A DNA stretch of 64,000 bases, taken from assembly GCA_017467965.1 (NCBI GenBank), contig JAFUJZ010000007.1, positions 1 to 64,000 of the forward strand, in the 5' to 3' direction. The first letter of the stretch is position 1. Every line of letters begins with the position of its first letter. Origin of the DNA: Clostridia bacterium. GTDB lineage: Bacteria > Bacillota_A > Clostridia > UMGS1883. Positions 1 through 8,049 of this stretch are shown here, in pieces. Position numbers and translations under genes: made by a program. The notes below the pieces were generated by a model. It made no database searches and was not told the origin of the DNA. It saw only the letters and a program-made list of their open reading frames with translations.

Positions 1-375
1 ACAGCTGAAGACATCGCTAAGGAAGCTGAATTCTTCTGCTTCGGTACAAACGACCTTACACAGATGACATACGGTTTCTCCCGTGATGACGCTGGTAAGT
101 TCCTCGATGCTTACTACGATAAGAAGATTTTCGAAAACGATCCCTTCGCTAAGCTCGACCAGACAGGTGTTGGTAAGCTTATGGAAATGGCTGTTGCAGG
201 CGGTAAGAAGGTTAGACCCGAAATGCACCTCGGTATCTGTGGTGAACACGGCGGCGACCCCTCTAGCGTTGAATTCTGCCACAAGATCGGTCTTTCCTAT
301 GTATCTTGTTCTCCCTTCCGTGTTCCGATTGCTCGTCTTGCAGCAGCACAGGCAGCTATCGCTGACATGAAGTAA
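1..375 (+). CDS. ppdK: Pyruvate, phosphate dikinase, C-terminal fragment
   Basis: Open from the first base of the window; only the last 124 residues are present. The enzyme interconverts pyruvate, ATP and phosphate with PEP, AMP and pyrophosphate in the cytoplasm, usually in the glycolytic direction in anaerobes. The fragment is the C-terminal PEP/pyruvate-binding TIM-barrel end: FGTNDLTQM, then [12 protein letters not shown] carrying the family's catalytic cysteine, then [18 protein letters not shown]. This order matches the end of PPDK rather than the shorter PEP synthase. The internal ATG at 64 is not a start, because homology runs through it to the window edge. A strong terminator follows. 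Confidence 0.96.
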   Translation, partial: TAEDIAKEAEFFCFGTNDLTQMTYGFSRDDAGKFLDAYYDKKIFENDPFAKLDQTGVGKLMEMAVAGGKKVRPEMHLGICGEHGGDPSSVEFCHKIGLSYVSCSPFRVPIARLAAAQAAIADMK

Positions 376-393
376 TTTAAGATTACAATTTTT

Positions 394-424
394 AAAGCCC
401 TCCGCATTGCGGAGGGCTTTTTGT
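394..424 (+). terminator. Intrinsic terminator of ppdK
   Basis: Perfect 12-bp stem AAAGCCCTCCGC / GCGGAGGGCTTT with a 3-nt loop, followed by T residues, 18 bases after the ppdK stop. Confidence 0.93.
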
Positions 425-434
425 ATTGCATGTT

Positions 435-477
435 AAAATTGGTACCAGTGGGGTCTGACACCAATGGTACCAATTTT
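435..477. repeat. REP-like palindrome, GGTACC subtype
   Basis: Outer arms AAAATTGGTACCA (435-447) and TGGTACCAATTTT (465-477) are perfect inverted repeats around a GGGGTCTGACACC-like core. Architecture (AT-rich flank, then GG-core) resembles the two palindromes at 33710 and 51489. It lies between a terminator and the next promoter, as a dispersed extragenic palindrome would. Confidence 0.7.
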
Positions 478-486
478 TGTTGAGGG

Positions 487-515
487 TTGAATTGCAAAGT
501 GTGATGTGCTACAAT
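487..515 (+). promoter_or_regulatory. Sigma-A-type promoter of the deacetylase gene
   Basis: TTGAAT (487-492), 17-nt spacer, TACAAT (510-515). It lies 40 bases upstream of the ATG. Confidence 0.55.
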
Positions 516-554
516 AATGTTACATAATTCGACAACTTTTTGGAGGCAGACATT

Positions 555-1976
555 ATGAAAAGAGCGTTAAGTATTTTAATGATTTTTGCTGTATTGCTTT
601 GCGGATGCACCACAAAGGTAGCTCCCACAGAACAGACAAATTCATTACTTGATGAATATATAAATAATATGGAAGAATACGAAAAATCGGTACGTGAATA
701 TGGCGAAGTGGCAAGCTATGTACATATGGAAAACGGCTTTGTTGTGACTATGCTGTATCCGCAAACTGGGTTAAAGAAGCTTGACAAAGCCATAACCGCA
801 TGGATTGATGAAACCGTAGAAAAATACAAGGGCGAAGTTAATACTACTGACGAAGCTGAGGATAGTGCCGAGCTGACAGCTACATATGAAAGCTATTATG
901 TGGGCGAAAAGGTTGTGAGCATTAAAATGAAAGGCACGTTCCTTTCGCCTAACATGGCACATCCGGAGGATTTTGTGAAAACATTTTGCGTGGATACAAA
1001 AAGCGGAAAGCTCTTGGACATAAATTTTTTACTCAAAAACGATGCGAGAGAAAAATTTGAAGCATTGGTTATTGAAAAGGCAGGGATTGAGATAGATGCA
1101 GTTGACGAAAACATGCTTAATAATTTTGTCTTTATAAATGACGGAATTGTAATTGTGCTTGAAAGAGGCATGTATTTGCCTTCATCGGACGGCGTGAGAG
1201 AGGTTTTATTAACCTATTATGAAATAGCTGATTTGATAAAAGACGCATTTGTTTTTAAACTTCCTGATAAAGAAATCGAAACAGAGCCTGCTACCGAGAA
1301 CGACCCAGAAATCCCTACAGAGCCTGCTACCGAGACACCAACAGAAATATGCGAAAGAACAATTGACCCCAATAAACCCATGCTTGCACTGACCTTTGAT
1401 GACGGACCCAGTGCACATACGGACAGGCTACTTGATATTTTCAAACAAAACGGCGGAAAAGGAACTTTCTTTGTGCTGGGTAACCTTATTGACGGCAGGA
1501 AAAACACCCTGTTGCGAATATCCGACGAAGGGCACGAGATTGGCAATCACAGCTGGGATCACCGAAAAATGACTAATCTAACAGAGCAGGAAATAACCGA
1601 TGAAATCATGATGACAAGAGCGAAAATTTATGAAGTAACAGGCAAGGACTGCGTGATTATGCGCCCACCCTATGGAGCATGGAATGATGATGTAAAGGCT
1701 GTGGGCAAAGAAGTGGGAGTAGCCTTTGTGAACTGGTCGGTTGATACCCTTGACTGGAAGAGCCGCGACGCAGAGGCGGTATATAACGAAATAATAAATA
1801 ATGCCTCAGACGGTGCAATAATACTTTGTCATGACTTGCACGAAACAACGGTTGACGCTATGGAAACTGTAATACCAAAGCTAATTGAAGACGGCTACCA
1901 GTTGGTAACGGTATCAGAATTAATGAGCTTTTCAAAAAAGCCCCTTGAGCCAGGGAAAATACATTACAAAAAATAA
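555..1976 (+). CDS. Lipoprotein polysaccharide deacetylase (PdaC-like)
   Basis: A 473-aa membrane-anchored carbohydrate esterase, family CE4. The start is the ATG 8 nt after GGAGG. It gives a lipoprotein signal with lipobox LLCGC, Cys18. Residues about 30-235 resemble the DUF4163/DUF3298-type domain found before NodB domains in Bacillus PdaC. A Pro/Thr/Glu linker with the duplicated segment EPATE follows. The NodB domain spans about 275-470: TFDDGP (280-285, catalytic Asp and metal Asp), NHSWDH (metal His332 and His336), RPPYGAW, then VDTLDW and ILCHDLH near the end. All five CE4 motifs are visible, so it should be active. Substrate is probably N-acetylated peptidoglycan or wall glycan. Single gene with its own promoter and terminator. 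Confidence 0.9.
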   Translation: MKRALSILMIFAVLLCGCTTKVAPTEQTNSLLDEYINNMEEYEKSVREYGEVASYVHMENGFVVTMLYPQTGLKKLDKAITAWIDETVEKYKGEVNTTDEAEDSAELTATYESYYVGEKVVSIKMKGTFLSPNMAHPEDFVKTFCVDTKSGKLLDINFLLKNDAREKFEALVIEKAGIEIDAVDENMLNNFVFINDGIVIVLERGMYLPSSDGVREVLLTYYEIADLIKDAFVFKLPDKEIETEPATENDPEIPTEPATETPTEICERTIDPNKPMLALTFDDGPSAHTDRLLDIFKQNGGKGTFFVLGNLIDGRKNTLLRISDEGHEIGNHSWDHRKMTNLTEQEITDEIMMTRAKIYEVTGKDCVIMRPPYGAWNDDVKAVGKEVGVAFVNWSVDTLDWKSRDAEAVYNEIINNASDGAIILCHDLHETTVDAMETVIPKLIEDGYQLVTVSELMSFSKKPLEPGKIHYKK

Positions 1977-1981
1977 AGGAA

Positions 1982-2015
1982 AAAGAGCGTGTCAGTTTAC
2001 TGACACGCTCTTTTG
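1982..2015. terminator. Bidirectional terminator between convergent genes
   Basis: 15-bp stem AAAAGAGCGTGTCAG / CTGACACGCTCTTTT with a 4-nt loop and A/T tracts on both sides. It serves the deacetylase (+) and the ROK kinase operon (-). Confidence 0.92.
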
Positions 2016-2042
2016 GAGGAGGGAACTATTGGTAAGTAGTTT

Positions 2043-2993
2043 TTAGAGAAATTTTTGTTTTTTTGCTGCCATTGCCGCACCGATGATGCCTGCGTTATTG
2101 TAAAGGCGTGCAATTTCGATTTTAGTGCGTGCAACGTGCATGTTGTATTCATGCTTTGAAACAAACTTTTTGATAGGGTTTAAGAGTACATCACCTTCCT
2201 GACTTATACCGCCGCCTATAACTACGGTTTCGGGCTGGAATATGTTGACAAGATTTGTTATGCCTTCGGCAACGTGCTGTATATACCTGTCACGGACTTC
2301 GATTGCAGCTTTATCACCCCATGCGGCACAATCGAAAGCAGTCTGACCGTTTACCGGGCCGTTTTCGGATACCCATTTGTGCATTTGTGATTCGGGGCAT
2401 TCTGCCATTTTCTGTTTTGTTTGGTTGATAAGTGCTGTTACGGAAGCATAGGCTTCGTAGCAACCGCGTCTTCCGCAGGAGCATTTTTCGCCGCCTTCGT
2501 GTATGACGTGATGACCGATTTCGCCACCTGCACCGTTAAAACCGCGGAATATTTTGCCTTTCATTATAATGCCACCGCCGACACCTGTGCCCAGTGTTAC
2601 CATAAGAAAGTTGTCAGATGATTTGCCGCTTGCAAAATACTCGCCATACGCCGCCGCATTGGCGTCATTTTCAAGATTAACGGGGATATCAATATATTTT
2701 CTGAATTCGGATGCAAGAGGAACGTTTTCCATGTTTAAGTTACTTGTATATACTACAACTCCGTTTTCGTTGTTGATATTGCCGGGGATGCCTATGCCAA
2801 CGACTTTTATATCGGCAAGGTTTTTGCCTGCGGCAGAGGTAACCTTGTTTGTTAAAACTGCCATATCCTTGACAATCTCTGTCCAGTGACGTTCACGAAG
2901 AGTGGGAGTAGAAGCGTGGGCAAGAATGTTGCCTTTGTTGTCAACTATACCTACTGCGATGTTTGTGCCGCCTAAATCAATTCCGATATACAT
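2043..2993 (-). CDS. glk: ROK-family glucokinase
   Basis: 316-aa cytoplasmic sugar kinase, last gene of the galactoside operon; it probably phosphorylates the glucose freed by the adjacent beta-galactosidase. The ATG at 2993 is preferred over the upstream TTG because AAAGGAAAG sits 6-8 nt before it and the protein then begins MYIGIDLGGTN with the N-terminal phosphate-binding loop. Further ROK marks are GIGIPGNI, LGTGVGGG, the zinc motif CSCGRRGC, GHH upstream of it, and VIGGGISQ near the C-terminus. The start lies 17 nt after the lacZ stop. Glucokinase is the best guess; fructokinase or N-acetylhexosamine specificity is not excluded. Confidence 0.9.
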   Translation of the reverse strand: MYIGIDLGGTNIAVGIVDNKGNILAHASTPTLRERHWTEIVKDMAVLTNKVTSAAGKNLADIKVVGIGIPGNINNENGVVVYTSNLNMENVPLASEFRKYIDIPVNLENDANAAAYGEYFASGKSSDNFLMVTLGTGVGGGIIMKGKIFRGFNGAGGEIGHHVIHEGGEKCSCGRRGCYEAYASVTALINQTKQKMAECPESQMHKWVSENGPVNGQTAFDCAAWGDKAAIEVRDRYIQHVAEGITNLVNIFQPETVVIGGGISQEGDVLLNPIKKFVSKHEYNMHVARTKIEIARLYNNAGIIGAAMAAKKQKFL

Positions 2994-3010
2994 ACTAAAC
3001 TTTCCTTTCG

Positions 3011-5581
3011 TCAAAATGTGAACTTGAATGTGTTTTTATACTTTTTAGGTATTTCATAATCCTGGGGCAAATCCGGACCGCAAGACTTAGAACCTACGCC
3101 ACGCATTGCAAGGTCTATGCACACATTTACAAAGTTGTTGTCCTCAAGCTCGAAGGAGTGTAATGTTTCTCTTAATTGAGCTGTAGTAAAGGGGTTTACT
3201 GAGCATGAGAACGGTCTTTCAGCGGTTACCTTGAACAAGTCTTTAACGGCTAAATATTTGCAAGCATAATGACTGCCGGATTCTTGGGGACGTATATATT
3301 TTTTATCATAATTTTCCTGAGCAGAACTTACATAATAACCATAGTCGCAAGCAACGTGTTTGTCTACATAGCTTTCTGTAGGACCGAAGCCAACATATGA
3401 GAAGTTGCTGTGTGCCTTGTCTACTCCGAATTCAATGCCGAAACGGGGGAAGCTTTCGATATAGTCTGCGAGTGTGTATTCTACTGTTGCAGTAAGTTGA
3501 TTGCCAAGAACTGTGTATAAAAGCTCAAATTCAGCTGCAGGGATAAGACAATTCGCTGCAAGAGCACCTTTGAATTTATATGTATTCTCAGTCTTTTCGC
3601 AAGAGAATATGTGAGGAGTACAGGATTCAAGATGACAGCGGTCAATCCAATGAGAAATTAAGTCACGGTCGTTGTCGGTATAACGTGTTATATTGAAGTG
3701 CATGGGCGTATGGAGAATTTCATTTCCGTCAGCTTTGATAGATGTTATTTCGCCTGTGTGCTCGTTTACCTCAATATTAATTGCCGATGAAAACTTATAT
3801 GTGCTTGCGGGAATTTCAACGTCGCAAACTTCAGAAGAAGTTCTGCCGCCGTAAACGGCTTTCATTTCAAGTGCGTTTGATTTTATTTTTCTGTCGGGGG
3901 TTAACAAACCGTCAGCACAGAAATTGCCGTCATGTTCAGGTTCTTTAAAATCTCCGCCGTAAAGGAAGCCTTTGTCAGTCTTAATGCCGTGGTCTGCCCA
4001 TTCCCAAACAAAGCCGCCCATCATCTGGTCGTTATTGTAAATAATATCCCAGTATTCGGCTATGTCGCCACAGCTGTTGCCCATGGCATGAGTATATTCG
4101 CAAAGAACAAAGGGACGTGTTTCCTTTTCGTTGTTAAGGACATCTTCGTAGATTTTTTCAAAGCTGGGATACATCATGCTTACCATATCAACAAGTTCGC
4201 TGTAGTAATACTTGGGGTCAGCATTCTGGAGACCTTCATAATGAACAGGTCTTGTGGTGTCTCTTTGCTTGATATAACGTGCGCCGTCAAAAAATGCTTT
4301 GCCGAAAGAGCTTTCGTTACCCAAAGACCATATAATTACGCTGGGACGGTTTTTGTCACGCTCAACAAGAGCAATATGTCTGTCTGTAATGCCGGGTGTG
4401 AAAAATTCGTTTTCGGCATATTCCTGCCAAAGTTCGAGGTCGTATCTGCCGTCACGACTGCAGGCTCCGTGCATTTCAAGGTCAGCTTCGTCCATAACAT
4501 ATATGCCGAAGGTATCACAAAGCATATAGAATTCGGGGCTGTTGGGATAATGAGAAGTTCTTACAGCGTTGACGTTTAACTCTTTCATTAAATGAATATC
4601 TTTTGCAAGGTCTTCAAGACTGACGGTTGCTGCTGTTTCACAATGGAAATCATGGCGGTTAACACCTTTAAGCTTTACAGGTTTACCATTGATTTTGAAT
4701 ACCTTGCCGTCGATAGTGACAACTCTGAATCCTACGCTTTCAATAATTTTTTCGCCGTTGGCGTGAAGCTCGGCGGTGTAAAGATTGGGCTCTTCCGCAG
4801 TCCAGAGCTTTACATCTGGGATTGTGATTTCAGCCTTTCCGCCCACGGGGGCGATTGCAGATTTGCCATCTAAAACAACATTGATATCTACGAGGCTTTC
4901 GTTGATAAGTGTAAAGATACCGTTATTACCTGAAAGCGTTGTCTCGATTTTATAATCGGTGATATGGTCTGCGGGGCGGGTAAGCATGTATACATTTCTG
5001 AATATACCTGAGAAACGGAATTTGTCCTGACATTCGAGATAGGTTGAGATACACCATTTTAACACGAGAACGTCAATTGTGTTTTCGCCGTTTACTGCTA
5101 TGTCTGTTATGTCAAATTCGCTTGTTGCATGAGATATCTGCGAGTAACCTTTGAACTGACCGTTGATGTACAAGTAAAACGCACTGTCAACGCCCTCAAA
5201 GTTGAGATAATACTTTTCACCGCTCTGCTTTTTTATGTTGAATGTGCGGCGGTAGTGCCAGCAAGGATTTTCATAGGGGAGATGCGGTAACATAACGGGG
5301 AAGGGATATCTTATATTAAGATACTGTATATGGTCATAACCGTGCATCTGAACGCACGCAGGAACAGGGATTGAATTTTCAAGCATCTCGTTCACATTAA
5401 AATCTTCAACATGTGCAAGCTGCTTGATTTGCCAAACGCCGTCTAAGGAAGTAAAACGTGAACTTGAAGTACGGTCCAAAATTCCATATTTAGAACCAAC
5501 AGTATCGTTGGTTCTAAAAGGAATATAATAGCTTCTGTGAGCTGTTGTACCTATTCTGTCGAACTTTTCATATTCTCTCAT
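3011..5581 (-). CDS. lacZ: Beta-galactosidase, LacZ type (GH2)
   Basis: 856-aa cytoplasmic enzyme hydrolysing terminal beta-D-galactosides. No signal peptide. Order: GH2 sugar-binding jelly roll (about 50-215), Ig-like domain, TIM barrel with acid/base Glu423 in WSLGNES and nucleophile Glu495 in LCEYTHAMGN, then a Bgal small-chain domain ending with YIRPQESG and GVGSKSCGP. Those last two are LacZ hallmarks that separate it from beta-glucuronidase and from other GH2 enzymes. It is shorter than the 1023-residue E. coli LacZ, like many clostridial forms. The ATG at 5581 follows GAGGAG. The gene starts 11 nt after the symporter stop, so the two are co-transcribed. Confidence 0.93.
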   Translation of the reverse strand: MREYEKFDRIGTTAHRSYYIPFRTNDTVGSKYGILDRTSSSRFTSLDGVWQIKQLAHVEDFNVNEMLENSIPVPACVQMHGYDHIQYLNIRYPFPVMLPHLPYENPCWHYRRTFNIKKQSGEKYYLNFEGVDSAFYLYINGQFKGYSQISHATSEFDITDIAVNGENTIDVLVLKWCISTYLECQDKFRFSGIFRNVYMLTRPADHITDYKIETTLSGNNGIFTLINESLVDINVVLDGKSAIAPVGGKAEITIPDVKLWTAEEPNLYTAELHANGEKIIESVGFRVVTIDGKVFKINGKPVKLKGVNRHDFHCETAATVSLEDLAKDIHLMKELNVNAVRTSHYPNSPEFYMLCDTFGIYVMDEADLEMHGACSRDGRYDLELWQEYAENEFFTPGITDRHIALVERDKNRPSVIIWSLGNESSFGKAFFDGARYIKQRDTTRPVHYEGLQNADPKYYYSELVDMVSMMYPSFEKIYEDVLNNEKETRPFVLCEYTHAMGNSCGDIAEYWDIIYNNDQMMGGFVWEWADHGIKTDKGFLYGGDFKEPEHDGNFCADGLLTPDRKIKSNALEMKAVYGGRTSSEVCDVEIPASTYKFSSAINIEVNEHTGEITSIKADGNEILHTPMHFNITRYTDNDRDLISHWIDRCHLESCTPHIFSCEKTENTYKFKGALAANCLIPAAEFELLYTVLGNQLTATVEYTLADYIESFPRFGIEFGVDKAHSNFSYVGFGPTESYVDKHVACDYGYYVSSAQENYDKKYIRPQESGSHYACKYLAVKDLFKVTAERPFSCSVNPFTTAQLRETLHSFELEDNNFVNVCIDLAMRGVGSKSCGPDLPQDYEIPKKYKNTFKFTF

Positions 5582-5592
5582 AATACTCCTCC

Positions 5593-6987
5593 TCAAATAT
5601 TGCCGTAAACTGTTTCAAGCTCGGTAATATGTCTCTTTTCCATAAGCTCTTTGTTTGCTTTTTCAACTTTAAGGCGAGAAAGGAGGATTGTAACTATACC
5701 GCAAAGTATAGCGGGAGCCCAAAGATAGAGGAATTGAAGCATGCTTATAGTAGAGGAGGTCTGAGTAGCTGCATTTTCAACATAACCTGCAGCGTCAAGT
5801 AACCAACCGCAGATAGCTGTGCCAAGTGCACCGCCGATTTTAATACCTAAAGAAGAACAGGAATACATCATTCCGTCAAGACGGTGACCGGTTGTGAGTG
5901 CAGTATAGTCAGAGCATGATGCGATAAGGGCATTTAAGTCTCCCTGCAATGGTGCAATGCCAAGTGTTGCAATTGCTGTAAATACAAGCATAAGAGGAAC
6001 GCTGCCCATGTAGCCTGCAACCATTACGCCAATTCTGCCTAATGTTGCAACAACGTAGCCGATAATGTTTAATTTGTACATTCCGCCCATTTTTTTGATA
6101 ATAAACGGAAGGATGAGAAGCAGTGCAACCATGGGTATATTGATAGCCAGTGCAAAATCACTGAACAAGCCTTCGTTGCCGAGTATATACTTCATGTAAT
6201 AGATGCCCATGCCGATTACGGAGGCGTAAAGTTGTGTCATGATATATGTTGTGCAGATAAGTACATAATACTTGTTTTTAAGAAGAAGCTTAAAGGAACG
6301 AAGAAATGTAAGACGGTGTTCTTCTTTGCGTTCTTCCTCCATGCCTTCGTCAGCTTCGGGTAATTCTTTAACAGAGAATACGGAAATTGTATTTACAACC
6401 AAGCCGATAATTGCGTAGATAATTGCAACAATTCTCCAACCTTCTGCACCACCGCCAAAGAAGCTTACAGCATCAATGGTGATATACTGGATAAGCATAC
6501 TTGCACCAAATGCGAAGATAAAGCGGATTGAGCCGAGTTGAACGCGTTCATTGGTGTTTTTTGTAATAAGTGCTGTAAGAGATGCGTATGCGATGTTGTT
6601 AGCTGTGAAGAATACTGCATTAAGAAGTGTGTAGGATATAAAGAAGAACACGTACTGTGCAGTTTCGCCCCAGTTTTCGGGAATAGCAAAGCAGGCAATA
6701 AGGCACAGCGAACATCCTATATACGGCCATAACATCCAGGGACGGGCTTTACCCATTTTTGTGTGAGTTTTGTCTATCAAGCGACCAAAGAAAAAGTCGG
6801 TTACACCGTCAAAAACCTTGGAAAGTGCAATCAATGTTCCGACAACGCCCATGCTCATGCCGATAGAATCGGTTAAGTAGAACATTATGAACGATGTGAG
6901 AAGTGCATATACAACGTTACCTGCAATATCACCTGAGCCGTAGCCTATTTTGTGATACCACTTTAAATATTTTTTATCAGTAGTCAT
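5593..6987 (-). CDS. GPH-family sugar:cation symporter (MelB/LacS-like MFS)
   Basis: 464-aa integral membrane transporter with about 12 hydrophobic helices. N-terminus KIGYGSGDIAGN, and GRLIDKTHTKMGKARPW in the loop between helices 2 and 3, are the glycoside-pentoside-hexuronide signature. A charged central loop (EEERKEEH) separates the two halves. No C-terminal IIA domain is present, unlike streptococcal LacS. First gene of the operon with lacZ and the ROK kinase, so it probably imports the galactoside substrate. ATG at 6987 has TAAGGAG upstream. Expression is probably controlled by the divergent AraC protein. Confidence 0.9.
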   Translation of the reverse strand: MTTDKKYLKWYHKIGYGSGDIAGNVVYALLTSFIMFYLTDSIGMSMGVVGTLIALSKVFDGVTDFFFGRLIDKTHTKMGKARPWMLWPYIGCSLCLIACFAIPENWGETAQYVFFFISYTLLNAVFFTANNIAYASLTALITKNTNERVQLGSIRFIFAFGASMLIQYITIDAVSFFGGGAEGWRIVAIIYAIIGLVVNTISVFSVKELPEADEGMEEERKEEHRLTFLRSFKLLLKNKYYVLICTTYIMTQLYASVIGMGIYYMKYILGNEGLFSDFALAINIPMVALLLILPFIIKKMGGMYKLNIIGYVVATLGRIGVMVAGYMGSVPLMLVFTAIATLGIAPLQGDLNALIASCSDYTALTTGHRLDGMMYSCSSLGIKIGGALGTAICGWLLDAAGYVENAATQTSSTISMLQFLYLWAPAILCGIVTILLSRLKVEKANKELMEKRHITELETVYGNI

Positions 6988-7028
6988 TTTTCATTCTCCT
7001 TACATATTAAATTGTTTCGGTCATATCG

Positions 7029-7059
7029 GGAAATGAAAACTCCGGATGTTTTCATTTCC
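7029..7059. promoter_or_regulatory. 12-bp perfect inverted repeat in the leader of the galactoside operon
   Basis: GGAAATGAAAAC (7029-7040) and GTTTTCATTTCC (7048-7059) flank a 7-nt loop. It lies between the reverse -10 (ATTATA at 7072-7077 on the plus strand) and the symporter start. It could be an operator or an RNA hairpin. No T-tract follows in the operon direction, so it is not a standard terminator. Confidence 0.5.
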
Positions 7060-7111
7060 TTTGTCACCTTTATTATAATGGGAATTTTGACAAAAAGTCT
7101 ATAAACAGAAG

Positions 7112-7140
7112 TGGACAGGATATGCACAAAATGATATAAT
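7112..7140 (+). promoter_or_regulatory. Promoter of the AraC regulator
   Basis: TGGACA (7112-7117), 17-nt spacer, TATAAT (7135-7140), 23 nt before the ATG. The opposing operon has a good -10 (TATAAT on the minus strand, 7072-7077) but only a poor -35, as expected of an activator-dependent promoter. Confidence 0.65.
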
Positions 7141-7163
7141 GAGTATGAACGGAGGGGAAAATC

Positions 7164-8024
7164 ATGTATGTTAACTCAGGATATTTGAACAATTCCAGAT
7201 TGCCGGTTGTGGACAAGTCAAGACCTTTGATTGTAACAAGCGCAGGGACGTATCATGTAAAAAACAAAAACCGTATCCCCACGCTGAGACCAAAGGGCAG
7301 AATTGACTATCAGCTTTTGTATATTGCATCGGGCAAGGCGCATTTTTATCTTAACGGAAAGGACACGGTTGTATCGGCAGGACATATGGTTTTGTTTTTG
7401 CCCAGAGAAGAGCAACGGTACGAATACCGCAAGGAGGACAAAACCGAGGCGTATTGGGTGCATTTTACAGGTAGCCAGGTAAAAGGAATACTTAGGCATT
7501 TTGATATTCCTTTAAAGGGCAATGTTTTTTATTCGGGTTCGAGTGAAGAATACAAAACGCTTTTCAACAATATGATACATGAGTTCAGAACATGTCCTGT
7601 AGGATATGAAGAAATGGTAGAAATGTATTTAAGGCAGCTTTTATTGATTGTGCAAAGAACAAGGATTGAAAGAAAACCTGCCATGAACAGCTTTGTGCAG
7701 GCAGAGATAGCATATGCACGAAAATACTTTTTTGAGCATTACAGTGAAGAAATTAATATTGCTGATTTTGCTCAATCGAGACACATGAGCGTTAGCTGGT
7801 TTATGCGCAGCTTTAAACAGGTAACAGGTGTATCTCCTATGCAATATATTCTTTCCTTAAGGATAGAAAACGCGCAGATACTTTTGGAAACAACCGATTA
7901 TTCAGTTAATGAAATTGCATCCATTGTAGGTTATGACAATCAGCTGTATTTTTCACGTATCTTTAAAAAGCAAAAGGGTTTGCCGCCAACTGAATACAGA
8001 AATATGCTAAAAAATAAAGGCTGA
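7164..8024 (+). CDS. AraC-family transcriptional regulator
   Basis: 286 aa. Residues about 20-160 form a cupin-like sensor (AraC_binding type, with LYIASGKAHFYLNG and GHMVLFLP). Residues about 185-283 hold two helix-turn-helix motifs: INIADFAQSRHMSVSWFMRSF and VNEIASIVGYDNQLYFSRIFKK, the second matching the AraC signature. It is transcribed divergently from the symporter-lacZ-kinase operon across 176 bp and is probably its sugar-responsive activator. RBS GGAGGGG 6 nt before the ATG. It ends in a terminator whose stem overlaps the last codons. Confidence 0.9.
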   Translation: MYVNSGYLNNSRLPVVDKSRPLIVTSAGTYHVKNKNRIPTLRPKGRIDYQLLYIASGKAHFYLNGKDTVVSAGHMVLFLPREEQRYEYRKEDKTEAYWVHFTGSQVKGILRHFDIPLKGNVFYSGSSEEYKTLFNNMIHEFRTCPVGYEEMVEMYLRQLLLIVQRTRIERKPAMNSFVQAEIAYARKYFFEHYSEEINIADFAQSRHMSVSWFMRSFKQVTGVSPMQYILSLRIENAQILLETTDYSVNEIASIVGYDNQLYFSRIFKKQKGLPPTEYRNMLKNKG

Positions 8025-8043
8025 ACTTTCGTTCAGCCTTTTG
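8016..8043. terminator. Bidirectional terminator, AraC gene / amylase gene
   Basis: AAAGGCTGAAC / GTTCAGCCTTT with a 4-nt loop. The left arm includes the AraC stop codon; the amylase stop lies 7 nt downstream on the other strand. Confidence 0.88.
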
Positions 8044-8049
8044 TGTTGT

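Noticed and set aside
3932..4579. Plus-strand reading frame antisense to lacZ
   Set aside because: It lies wholly within the GH2 coding region, has no RBS or promoter, and matches no family.
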